64,000 bases of DNA from Ruegeria arenilitoris (GTDB taxonomy: Bacteria > Pseudomonadota > Alphaproteobacteria > Rhodobacterales > Rhodobacteraceae). Location: assembly GCF_042675705.1 (NCBI RefSeq), contig NZ_JBHTJJ010000001.1; one strand, given 5' to 3'. Shown here piece by piece: positions 28,468 to 35,954 of the stretch (its first letter is position 1; the number at the start of each line of letters is the position of its first letter). The translations under genes and the position numbers were made by a program. The notes under the pieces are model-generated. The model worked only from the letters and a program-made list of their open reading frames with translations, had not been told where the DNA came from and searched no databases.

Positions 28468-29850
28468 TTGACCAAGCCAAGTTATGAAGACGTCATAAAT
28501 TCGCCGGCGTTTCTGGATGATCTGTCAAGTTTGAATCAGGCGATTGCGGACGGGCTGAAACAAGCAGGCGAGCCAGTCGCGATCAATGGAAACGTGTGCT
28601 ACGCACACATGCAGGAAGACTTTCACACATCCGATCTGGCGCCATCGATGGAGCCGAAACGGCGTGCTCTTCACCGGCTGGCACAGGAAAGCAATTGTTT
28701 TGCCGAGGTCGGAGTGGCGGGCGGTCACGCGGGTCTGTTGGCGCTGCACTCGAACCCCGGTTTGAAATATATCGGCATCGACCTTGGACAGCGTTTGCGC
28801 GCCTCGTGGCCGCAGGTCGACATCTATGTGCCGATTGCATTCCGATGGTTCGAAAACCGCTTCCCTGATCGCGTGAAGTTCTACCTCAGGCCGGCGACCG
28901 AAGGGCTTGAGCAGGCGGTTCAGGATCGGCCGTTCGGCCCGATCAACCTGTTGCACTTGGATGCGCAGAAGAACAGCAGGGTCGCCGAGCTGGATGCGGT
29001 CTGGTCTGGCCTGGCTGACAGATGCTACTTGATTCAGGGAGACAACCGAAACGGCCATGTGCAAGCAAGCTCGGCCCGTTTGGTTGAGCAAGGGCGCGCG
29101 CGGCCGGTCAACCTGATTGGGCAGGAAACCCTGCACAGCGCGAATTTCGGCCTTTTGGAGACCGGTCCGGGCGTTGCGCGCAACGGACTCAGCCTGGACG
29201 TGCTTGCCCATCAGCGCATTCTTGTGTGCGTGTGCCATCAGGATGATGAAACGCTGTTTGCCGGCTCACTTCTGGCGCATCTCAAGGGGCGTGCCGAAGT
29301 TTTCGTCGCAAGCTTCTTCCGCCCTGCATCCAACCGTAGAGACACCGACACGCGCGAGGCAGCGATGCAAAAGGTGTGCGAAATGATTGGTGCCACCCGG
29401 GTGCAACTGCCCTTTGCGGTCGAAAGTGATTACCCGAGGCTGCGCCGTTTTATTCGCATGCCAACCGACGATGGCTTGCCAGAACCCGAAATCGTCCGGC
29501 CATTGCGCCGCCATCCGTTGTTTGGACTGTTATCTGGATCTGCCTATGCGTTGATGAAGCAGTTCGCGCCGACAACCGTCATCACTCACAACCGAGTTGG
29601 CGAATACGGGCATGTCGAACACGTGCTGTTGCATCATGCGGTCAAGCAGGCATCTGCACGTTACACGGACGCCCAGATGTTGACGTTTGGATTGAACCTG
29701 CCAGCGGCAGATTTGACCGTGCCAAGCCTGCCGGAGCAAAAAAACAGATTGTTTGACTGCTATATGCCGCAATGGAACGGACGCAGGCTTTATGATTTTG
29801 CTCTGGATGACGAAACCTTCGCACGGGTCGATCCGCAGGAATTCACCTGA
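28468..29850 (+). CDS. Fusion of a class I methyltransferase-like domain and a PIG-L (LmbE) deacetylase domain
   Basis: A protein of 460 residues. Residues about 75-235 look like a Rossmann methyltransferase: EVGVAGGHAG (80-89) and YIGIDLG, with INLLHLDA as the later strand. The C-terminal part from about 245 is PIG-L/LmbE-like. HQDDET (257-262) matches the zinc motif of PIG-L deacetylases (usually PHPDDE), and THNRVGEYGHVEHVLLHH (373-390) is the second metal motif. Such deacetylases remove acetyl groups from N-acetylglucosamine-type sugars. The start is a TTG with no clear ribosome-binding site; no ATG is available before residue 49, so the true start is uncertain. It may tailor surface glycans. 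Confidence 0.8.
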   Translation: MTKPSYEDVINSPAFLDDLSSLNQAIADGLKQAGEPVAINGNVCYAHMQEDFHTSDLAPSMEPKRRALHRLAQESNCFAEVGVAGGHAGLLALHSNPGLKYIGIDLGQRLRASWPQVDIYVPIAFRWFENRFPDRVKFYLRPATEGLEQAVQDRPFGPINLLHLDAQKNSRVAELDAVWSGLADRCYLIQGDNRNGHVQASSARLVEQGRARPVNLIGQETLHSANFGLLETGPGVARNGLSLDVLAHQRILVCVCHQDDETLFAGSLLAHLKGRAEVFVASFFRPASNRRDTDTREAAMQKVCEMIGATRVQLPFAVESDYPRLRRFIRMPTDDGLPEPEIVRPLRRHPLFGLLSGSAYALMKQFAPTTVITHNRVGEYGHVEHVLLHHAVKQASARYTDAQMLTFGLNLPAADLTVPSLPEQKNRLFDCYMPQWNGRRLYDFALDDETFARVDPQEFT

Positions 29851-29900
29851 TCGGAAGGCGGCGGGACCACCAGGCAACCGTGCGGTTTTGATTCCCGAGG

Positions 29901-29916
29901 ACCTGTATGTACAGGT
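29901..29916. repeat. Near-perfect palindrome ACCTGTA-TG-TACAGGT
   Basis: Two 7-base arms pair perfectly around a 2-base centre, about 50 bases after the methyltransferase/PIG-L gene. It could be a regulator site or an RNA hairpin in the 3' untranslated region. It lies in a 350-base stretch (29851-30200) with no convincing gene. Confidence 0.4.
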
Positions 29917-30044
29917 GGGCGCCAGGTAAACGGGCCAGGACCCGAACAGAGCCAGCTCCCTCGGAATTGCTTAAGGCCACCGGAATGCTACCAGTCACGA
30001 GAAGGGCAGAGCCCGCCAAGGGCGTAAGTAGGGCGCAACACTGA

Positions 30045-30075
30045 GTTGCACAAGGGGCTTGCACAACAGTTTTTT
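30045..30075 (+). terminator. Terminator-like hairpin with T-run
   Basis: GTTG (30045-30048) and CAAG (30051-30054) pair with CTTG (30058-30061) and CAAC (30064-30067), with a CA/CA internal loop, followed by AG and six T (30070-30075). It would end either the long transcript of the PIG-L fusion gene or a small RNA made in 29851-30075. Confidence 0.45.
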
Positions 30076-30174
30076 GGTCTGGGTCGTGCGGAAGTTGATT
30101 GTGGGGGCAAATCTTGGGCATGCGGGCCGGGTCAAATCCGGGATGATGATCAACACCTGCCAACTTGACAATTT

Positions 30175-30189
30175 GTTCACTAATTGTTC
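30175..30189 (+). promoter_or_regulatory. SOS box GTTC-N7-GTTC (LexA site) before mmcB
   Basis: GTTC at 30175-30178 and GTTC at 30186-30189 are separated by exactly 7 bases (ACTAATT), the alphaproteobacterial LexA consensus. The box lies just downstream of TTGACA (30165-30170), so LexA would block the promoter. The mmcB ATG is 12 bases after it. This agrees with mmcB being DNA-damage-inducible in related bacteria. Confidence 0.85.
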
Positions 30190-30200
30190 ACACTCTGCGT

Positions 30201-30632
30201 ATGACAGTTGAACTTCAGCCCGGACAAAGACTGGCCAGGGGTGTCTCTCGACACCTTGTGACGCACGGCTTTGTTTCGATTGAGGAATTCGTACCGACTC
30301 GCGGGTTGCGCGTTGACGTCATGGGGTTGGGGCCAAGGGGCGAGTTTTGGGTGATCGAGTGCAAGTCCAGCCGGGCCGACTATATGTCCGATTCGAAGTG
30401 GCAGGGTTATCTGGATTGGTGCGACCGCTTCTTCTGGGCGGTGGACACGGACTTTCCCACCGAGCTGCTGCCCGCTGAAACCGGACTCATCATTGCGGAT
30501 GCTTATGACGCCGAGATCGTACGCATGTCCCCCGAGGCCAAGTTGGCCGGGGCAAGACGCAAAAAGATGATCCAGAAATTTGCCATGGACGCCGCGCGGC
30601 GGTTGCATGGCCTGCGTGATCCGCGGCTTTGA
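30201..30632 (+). CDS. mmcB: MmcB family DNA repair protein
   Basis: A protein of about 143 residues. It matches MmcB (COG5321), a putative nuclease-fold protein first described as mitomycin-inducible, with RVDVMGLGPRGEFWVIECKSSRADY and GYLDWCDRFFWAVD. The D...E-x-K pattern (D then ECKSS) is reminiscent of PD-(D/E)XK nucleases. The ATG at 30201 follows an SOS box and a TTGACA element, so it should be repressed by LexA. It ends 3 bases before a convergent small gene. Confidence 0.9.
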   Translation: MTVELQPGQRLARGVSRHLVTHGFVSIEEFVPTRGLRVDVMGLGPRGEFWVIECKSSRADYMSDSKWQGYLDWCDRFFWAVDTDFPTELLPAETGLIIADAYDAEIVRMSPEAKLAGARRKKMIQKFAMDAARRLHGLRDPRL

Positions 30633-30634
30633 TT

Positions 30635-30823
30635 TCAGCCTTTGACGGCGCGTGCGGCCTGTGCTGCGGCGCGGATCTCGTCGGCGATTTCCTCGGCTTC
30701 TTCCGGGTCGAAATCCATGGGGATTTCAAGCTCGCCCGCCTCGATGAACAGGCGTACCATTCCATGGTCGGTCGGACCGATCTGAAGGTTCGCTTCGATG
30801 TCACGTTCGGTATTGATGCCCAT
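30635..30823 (-). CDS. Small acidic protein (probably the DUF6324 family)
   Basis: A protein of 62 residues starting MGINTERDIEANLQIG and containing MVRLFIEAGELEIPMDFDPEEAEEIADEI. It is acidic and has no membrane segment. GGAGG lies 6 bases before the ATG at 30823, so I prefer it to a longer frame to 30910. I believe it belongs to a short conserved Rhodobacterales family named DUF6324, but that name is from memory. It diverges from the GNAT gene and converges with mmcB. Confidence 0.8.
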   Translation of the reverse strand: MGINTERDIEANLQIGPTDHGMVRLFIEAGELEIPMDFDPEEAEEIADEIRAAAQAARAVKG

Positions 30824-30914
30824 TCTCGCCTCCGGGGACTGAGCGTTTCTGCTAGCCTGCAACGCAATGGGAATCAAGCGGAGTGTGTGGCCGATGCCGC
30901 AAGGAGACAATGCT

Positions 30915-31385
30915 GTGATCCGACCGTTTCGGGACGATGACCGCGATTGGCTGGTCGAGCGCCACGGAACGCTTTACGCGCGGGATGAAGGGTTTGACGA
31001 GAGTTTCGCCCCGCTGGTGGCCCGTATTCTGGACGAATTTGTCGCCGGGCATGATCCCCAACGCGAGAGGGGATGGATCGTTGAAAGTGACGGAAGGCGC
31101 CTTGGTAGTATTTTCTGTGTCGCGCTGGATGAAACCACCGCCAAACTGCGCCTTTTTCTGCTGGAACCCGACGCGCGGGGCAAGGGGCTTGGGGCGCGGC
31201 TTTTGATGACATGCATGGGTTTTGCACGATCCGCAGGGTACACGTCGATGGTCTTGTGGACCCACGAAAGCCACAGGGCTGCCTGCAAGCTGTACCGGGC
31301 CCATGGATGGCGCCTGACCGACAGCAAACCGGTTCATTCCTTCGGCGTCGATCTCATCGAACAAAGCTGGTCAATTCGACTTTAA
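30915..31385 (+). CDS. GNAT family N-acetyltransferase
   Basis: A protein of 156 residues. The acetyl-CoA-binding motif is visible as LLEPDARGKGLGARLLMTCM (the R-x-x-G-x-G/A loop), followed by the motif B region ACKLYRAHGWRLTDS. I take the GTG at 30915 because AAGGAG (30901-30906) lies 8 bases before it; the ATGs at 30867 and 30894 have none. The protein acetylates an unknown amine. It sits just before tRNA-His. Confidence 0.87.
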   Translation: MIRPFRDDDRDWLVERHGTLYARDEGFDESFAPLVARILDEFVAGHDPQRERGWIVESDGRRLGSIFCVALDETTAKLRLFLLEPDARGKGLGARLLMTCMGFARSAGYTSMVLWTHESHRAACKLYRAHGWRLTDSKPVHSFGVDLIEQSWSIRL

Positions 31386-31432
31386 GGCTCTTGCAATCCA
31401 CGAACGCGTTCGTTAAATCGCCCCTCACGAGT

Positions 31433-31509
31433 GCCGCCTTAGCTCAGTTGGTTAGAGCGCTGGATTGTGGATCCAGAGGTCCCCTGTTCAAGCCAGGGAG
31501 GCGGTACCA
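31433..31509 (+). tRNA. tRNA-His (anticodon GTG)
   Basis: A 77-base cloverleaf including the encoded CCA. The acceptor stem is GCCGCCT/AGGCGGT. The D arm GCTC/GAGC encloses AGTTGGTTA, the anticodon arm CTGGA/TCCAG has the loop TTGTGGA (anticodon GTG), and the T arm is CCCTG/CAGGG with TTCAAGC. Position 73 is A and the base before the acceptor stem is T, so there is no encoded G-1. Most bacteria have G-1 paired with C73; the A73 form is a known peculiarity of alphaproteobacteria. Confidence 0.96.
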
Positions 31510-31874
31510 TCTCCCCTCGACAAAACTGCTCGTCCGCCGCCTGTGACTGTGCGCTTTATTTCCGTCACGCCGGTGAGGATTACAGAGGCCGGCCGCACGA
31601 GATTTGCCGCACAACCGGTGGAATTAGATTGGTTTTTACTGCTCCCCTTTACGCCGGAAGCCGTAGGTTTGGGATTGTGCGAGAGGGCAATGGACCCCGG
31701 ATGGAACCTGTCATCTGCTTCAGTGGTGCTATGTGCACTTGCGTCTGAAGGTCGGGTGCGCGTGTAGCGGTGCACCAGTTGGAGCAGACATTCCCTCGCA
31801 CGGAATTCGACCCTCGCAGCATTGGTGCGCTTTGTGTAAGAAGAAGGTCAAAGGCAGTTCGGGAACAGGCGTAA
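31510..31874. other. Intergenic region after tRNA-His, no recognisable gene
   Basis: These 365 bases lie between the tRNA and the first glycosyltransferase. The overlapping open frames look spurious, with no ribosome-binding sites and no family resemblance. I found no second copy of the tRNA 3' end that would mark an attachment site, though I could compare only by eye. The promoter for the glycan cluster should lie here. Confidence 0.5.
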
Positions 31875-32858
31875 ATGTCTCAGACCATTACCGTATTCAC
31901 GACGATGAAGAACGAAGGCCCCTACATGTTGGAGTGGGTCGCATTTCATCGGACTTTGGGCGTCGATCACTTTGTGATCTTCACCAATGACTGTGAGGAC
32001 GGTACCGACAGAATTGCACAACGCCTTGAGCAGATGGGTTTGGCATCCCACGTCCCAAATGCTGTGCCTGAGGGTGGAAATCCCCAGCACCAGATGCTCC
32101 GGCGGGCACGGCGGCATCCCAAGGTCAAAGAAGCCGACTGGCTGATGTGCCTTGATGTCGATGAGTTTTGGAACATTCGATGCGGCGACAACAGTTTCGC
32201 GGCCTTGATTGATGCTGTCGAACAGAAGGCGGGACAATCGGTAGACGCCATTTCGTTTGCATGGCGGTTGTTTGGGACGTCGGGCAATATCAGTTTTGAC
32301 GACACGCCCGTGACTCGGTCATTTTGCATGGCCGATCAGGAGTTTCCTTATCATTCGGGCCGCGCATATGGTCTGAAAACGCTGTTTCGGAACAATGGCA
32401 AGTTCACTCGGTTCGGTCCGCATAGACCCAAGGGCATTGAAGAGGGCAAAGAGGCCGAGGTCGCATGGTCGGACGCCGGCGGAAATCTGTTTCCGGCCCA
32501 GAATGTCGGTTGGCGCGCCTGGAGGAATTTTGACCATTCCTTCGGACGGCTCCATCATTATTCCGTTCGATCTCTGGATGGCTTTCTTATCAAGCGGGAC
32601 CGGGGGCGGACCAACCACGTAAAGGTGGATCAGGGGCAATCCTACTGGTCGGACATGAATGCAAACAAGGTTCAGGACACCTCGATCCAGCCGATCGCCC
32701 AGCGTGCAGCACCGTTGCTTGACGAACTCAAATCGGATCCCGAGCTGCGCGAATTGCACGAACGGGCCTGCGACTGGCACCGCGCTAAAATCGCCGAGAT
32801 CAAGATGCGCCCCGATTGGGTGGAGTTCCGGTCTTGGCTGGTCGACAATCTGGTGTGA
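31875..32858 (+). CDS. Glycosyltransferase family 2-like protein
   Basis: A protein of 327 residues, likely cytoplasmic and acting on surface glycans. The N-terminus carries TMKNEGPYMLEWVAFH (residues 10-25) and VIFTNDCEDGTD (34-45), the pattern of the Glyco_tranf_2_4 family. The metal/nucleotide-sugar motif is D94-V-D96 (MCLDVDEFW). It is clearly paralogous to the gene at 35955. It is the first gene of a six-kilobase rightward cluster. Donor and acceptor sugars cannot be predicted. Confidence 0.88.
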   Translation: MSQTITVFTTMKNEGPYMLEWVAFHRTLGVDHFVIFTNDCEDGTDRIAQRLEQMGLASHVPNAVPEGGNPQHQMLRRARRHPKVKEADWLMCLDVDEFWNIRCGDNSFAALIDAVEQKAGQSVDAISFAWRLFGTSGNISFDDTPVTRSFCMADQEFPYHSGRAYGLKTLFRNNGKFTRFGPHRPKGIEEGKEAEVAWSDAGGNLFPAQNVGWRAWRNFDHSFGRLHHYSVRSLDGFLIKRDRGRTNHVKVDQGQSYWSDMNANKVQDTSIQPIAQRAAPLLDELKSDPELRELHERACDWHRAKIAEIKMRPDWVEFRSWLVDNLV

Positions 32859-32863
32859 CGGCC

Positions 32864-33799
32864 ATGGCGGACGATCTGACCAAAGCGCAGCTGCAACCTG
32901 ACCACCCGGATCGGAAGAGCGGCTATGAACGCATTCTGACCGATCCGCCTCCGCCTTGGTTTGTCGAGATTTACCCCGGCGGGGACGGGAAGGGGTTTCT
33001 GCAAAAGCTCGACCGTCACTCGGTTCTCTTCCACCAGCGTGACCCGGCGCGGCTGGTCATCAGTTTTGACAATATTGCAAATGCCAACGACCTGTCCTTT
33101 GCCCGCGAGCCGTGGGGCTGGAAGTTTTTCCGGGACGAGGGATGGTCCCATCTGGGCGTGATCGCCCGCACAAAGGCATGGTATCGCGACCCTGAAATCA
33201 TCGGTTATTTCGAGGACAAGGCGCGCGAGGGGTTTTTTGATCAGTTCGATCAGGTCGTGTTTGCCGGAGCGTCCATGGGAGGGTTCGCCGCGTTGACCTT
33301 CTCGGCGCTGGTGCCGGGTGCGATCGTCATTGCTTTCAATCCTCAGACCACATTGGACGAGCGGCGGGTCCCTTGGGAAACTCGCTATCGGTTCGGTCGT
33401 GTCCAGGACTGGGATCTGCCGCTGAGTGACGCTGTCGAAACCGTTCAGGCCGCCGCCCGGGCCTATGTGTTTTACGACCCGTTTTTTGACTTGGACAGGC
33501 AACAGGTCACACGGCTGCAGGGCGGCAATGTCGTTCTTCTCAAAACCTGGTTCGCCAACCACTTCGCCGCACCAATGCTGCGGAAACTCAATCTTTTGAA
33601 GCCGGTGATGCAGCAGGCGATGTGCGGGGCCCTGGAGCCGTCCGAGTACTACAAGATGATGCGTGCGCGCCGAAGGTTGCCGATCTACATGCGCGGCATT
33701 GAAGCCGTGGGCGAAGAACGTCACCCAAAGCTGGTAATGGCCGCCCGCCAGCGGTTCCGGGCTATGCGCCGGGCTATGGCGGCAGGGGACGCGTCATGA
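32864..33799 (+). CDS. Alpha/beta-hydrolase-like protein in the glycan cluster
   Basis: A protein of 311 residues. The nucleophile elbow is GASMGGFAALTFSALVPG, whose serine is the likely catalytic residue, and a later FNPQTTLD follows the strand. A histidine candidate is in KTWFANHFAAPM. The family is unclear; such proteins in glycan loci are often esterases or acyltransferases. I chose the ATG at 32864. A GTG at 32855 overlapping the preceding stop is an alternative. The stop overlaps the next gene in ATGA, which argues for co-translation. Confidence 0.75.
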   Translation: MADDLTKAQLQPDHPDRKSGYERILTDPPPPWFVEIYPGGDGKGFLQKLDRHSVLFHQRDPARLVISFDNIANANDLSFAREPWGWKFFRDEGWSHLGVIARTKAWYRDPEIIGYFEDKAREGFFDQFDQVVFAGASMGGFAALTFSALVPGAIVIAFNPQTTLDERRVPWETRYRFGRVQDWDLPLSDAVETVQAAARAYVFYDPFFDLDRQQVTRLQGGNVVLLKTWFANHFAAPMLRKLNLLKPVMQQAMCGALEPSEYYKMMRARRRLPIYMRGIEAVGEERHPKLVMAARQRFRAMRRAMAAGDAS

Positions 33800-35790
33800 C
33801 GCCCAAACGGGGCGTGTTCATCGGCCAGCGCAAGGACCGCATGGGTGCCCGACTGCTGATGATGCTGACCTGCATACGCCTGGCCGAGGATTTCGACGCG
33901 GATTATCGGGTCAACTGGTTTCCACCGGGGGCTGATGCCCCCGAACTGGACAACCCGGAAGAGCTGTTCGATCCCGAATGGATCAAGTCTCAATTTCTGG
34001 ATCAGAAAACTCACGATCGGCTGGCGAAGGATGCGCTGCCGGTCTGGAGCTATTTGGGCGACGCGACGCCCGATCGGTTGATGGCGCATCTGGCCGCTGG
34101 CCGTTCGGTCTTGGTCGAAGAGGGGTTCGAGGTTCTTGCCTTTCCTTGGGAGGATATTGAGGCGATCCGCCCGCGCTACCGCGAGTTCACTCACCGTATC
34201 GGGTTCACTCCGCATATCCGGCACATCATGGAGCTTGCCGATGCCAGGCTCTCGGGGCAGGGCGTTTCTGCCTACCATATCCGGCGCGGTGACATCCTGA
34301 ACGCGCTGCCCTGGAAGCACACCACCTGGCCGGCAAAGGTCGAGCCGGAAGAACTCTACGATATGCATCTTTCCAAGAGGCTGGACCGGCCCGCGATCAT
34401 GTTCTCGGACCAGCCCGAGCTGATTGCGCGGTTTCAAAAGCGTTATCCGAACCTGATGCAGATGTCCGACATTGCGAACCTGTCGGGAATGACCCGAGCA
34501 CAGCGCGACTTTCTCGAGCTTTACGCGATGTCCCGGGCCGAGCAGGTGATCGCTCCGTTCATCTCGGCCTTTTCCATGGCGGCCGCACGGATATCGGGGC
34601 AGCAAAGACTGGTATTCCGCGATGTCCTGACCGAGGCCGAACTGGACGAGGCAAACGAAAACGTCATCCGACGTGTGGCGCAAGGCCCCGAGACTTTTCT
34701 GAACCCGTCCGAGGCCGCCCATGTCTATGCCAAGGCCGCGCAATACCTGTGCGCCCAGGATCGGTGCCAAGAGGCTTATGATCTGGGCCAGCCGATCCTC
34801 GATGCCGGAGCGGACAACGCTTTTCTGCCCCTGTTGCAGGCGTTGAACGCGTTTTACCTGGGCAAGTGGAAGGAAAGCGAGCAGTTGGCCCGGGACGGGT
34901 TGGAAAACCCGCATCTTTGGCCCGAAGATCACGCGGTTCTGACCGCATTGCGGGGGGCCATCCTTGGCGCCAGAAAGAAACGCTGGGCTGCCGGGCGTCA
35001 CTTTGCAAAAGCGTTTTGGGCCAAGCCGTTGCGACCCGATGTTGTGGTTTTGGGTTCGCGCATGCTGTACCGCGATCAACTGCCCGTTCGACTGTTTCCG
35101 CCCGTGGATTGGGCCCTGCAGCGAAAGTTGCGCCAACGTCGGTTTCCGCCGTTCAACAACCTGTACCTTGTCCAGCACAAGGTGATCGTGAGGGCGCCCT
35201 GCAATTTCGACATGATCCTGCTTGATTGGTCCGATCTTTCCCTGGACCAGCGCGCCAGGCGGCTGCAGGACAGCGGTCCGCGCCTGCAAGCTTTGTGGGC
35301 CGGGCTGACTGCGATCGACGACGTGCCAGAACAGGACCCCGCTGTGGAAAGCCTGTCATCGTTGCTGCAATGGCGCATGGGCGAGGTTGCCGTCGAGTCG
35401 GCAATTGATGCCGCCCGGGACGTGGTTCTGCGGTGCCCTGACAACCCCTTGTACCACAAACGTCTTGCCGAGCTTTATGCGGATGCGGGTGACCGACGAC
35501 AGGCGCGATTGACTATGGCCGAGGCGCTGGCTTGTGACCCTGACAGCGCGTTTCTGGTTTTCGCGATGGGGCAACTCTTGGCGCGCATCGGCGCCGAAGA
35601 ACAGGCCGAGGCGCAGATCATGCACGCGGCCGAGCTGGACGACATCACCGCTGCCATTCAAGGGGCCGCGGGTCAGATTTGCCTGAAGCGCGGCGAAAAA
35701 CAGCGGGCGCAGGTGTTTCTGCAACGGGCCAAGGCGTTGTGCCCAACCTACAAACGGTTTTCCAATCAACTCAAAAGGGCAGAAGTGTAA
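33796..35790 (+). CDS. Fucosyltransferase-motif protein fused to TPR repeats
   Basis: A protein of 664 residues. In the N-terminal half the motif H161-IRRG-D166 (SAYHIRRGDIL) matches the nucleotide-sugar-binding motif of NodZ/FUT8/O-fucosyltransferase-type enzymes. Also seen are FSDQPELIARF and the later FLELYAMSRAEQVIAPFISAFSMAAA, like the nucleotide-binding second half of the GT-B fold. The C-terminal half (about 300-660) is a helical repeat region with TPR-like units (AQYLCAQDRCQEAYDLGQ, RLAELYADAGDRRQARLTM, GQLLARIGAEEQAEAQI). No membrane segment is seen. The acceptor is unknown. It is coupled to the hydrolase gene by a 4-base overlap. Confidence 0.75.
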   Translation: MTPKRGVFIGQRKDRMGARLLMMLTCIRLAEDFDADYRVNWFPPGADAPELDNPEELFDPEWIKSQFLDQKTHDRLAKDALPVWSYLGDATPDRLMAHLAAGRSVLVEEGFEVLAFPWEDIEAIRPRYREFTHRIGFTPHIRHIMELADARLSGQGVSAYHIRRGDILNALPWKHTTWPAKVEPEELYDMHLSKRLDRPAIMFSDQPELIARFQKRYPNLMQMSDIANLSGMTRAQRDFLELYAMSRAEQVIAPFISAFSMAAARISGQQRLVFRDVLTEAELDEANENVIRRVAQGPETFLNPSEAAHVYAKAAQYLCAQDRCQEAYDLGQPILDAGADNAFLPLLQALNAFYLGKWKESEQLARDGLENPHLWPEDHAVLTALRGAILGARKKRWAAGRHFAKAFWAKPLRPDVVVLGSRMLYRDQLPVRLFPPVDWALQRKLRQRRFPPFNNLYLVQHKVIVRAPCNFDMILLDWSDLSLDQRARRLQDSGPRLQALWAGLTAIDDVPEQDPAVESLSSLLQWRMGEVAVESAIDAARDVVLRCPDNPLYHKRLAELYADAGDRRQARLTMAEALACDPDSAFLVFAMGQLLARIGAEEQAEAQIMHAAELDDITAAIQGAAGQICLKRGEKQRAQVFLQRAKALCPTYKRFSNQLKRAEV

Positions 35791-35954
35791 CATGCGGGCC
35801 TTTCGCGATATCCAGCACCATTCAGGGTCATCTGTGTGCAAACACACCCAAGGTTTCGGCTTGGTCACCGCCTGCAATGGAATTAATCTGGCGGGCATAC
35901 ACTGGTCTTGCGTGCCCGCGTCCGGCCTGCATGGCACCAAAAACTGAGGCAAAA

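Noticed and set aside
29843..30163. A 106-codon minus-strand frame in the gene-free stretch
   Set aside because: No ribosome-binding site, no family resemblance, and it crosses the palindrome and the terminator-like hairpin.
31465..31767. Open frames overlapping and following tRNA-His
   Set aside because: They start inside or next to the tRNA and show no coding signal.
35679..35954. An in-frame upstream extension of the second glycosyltransferase
   Set aside because: It runs inside the coding end of the preceding gene and then through sequence of low complexity; the ATG at 35955 has a GAGG site and matches the paralogue's start.
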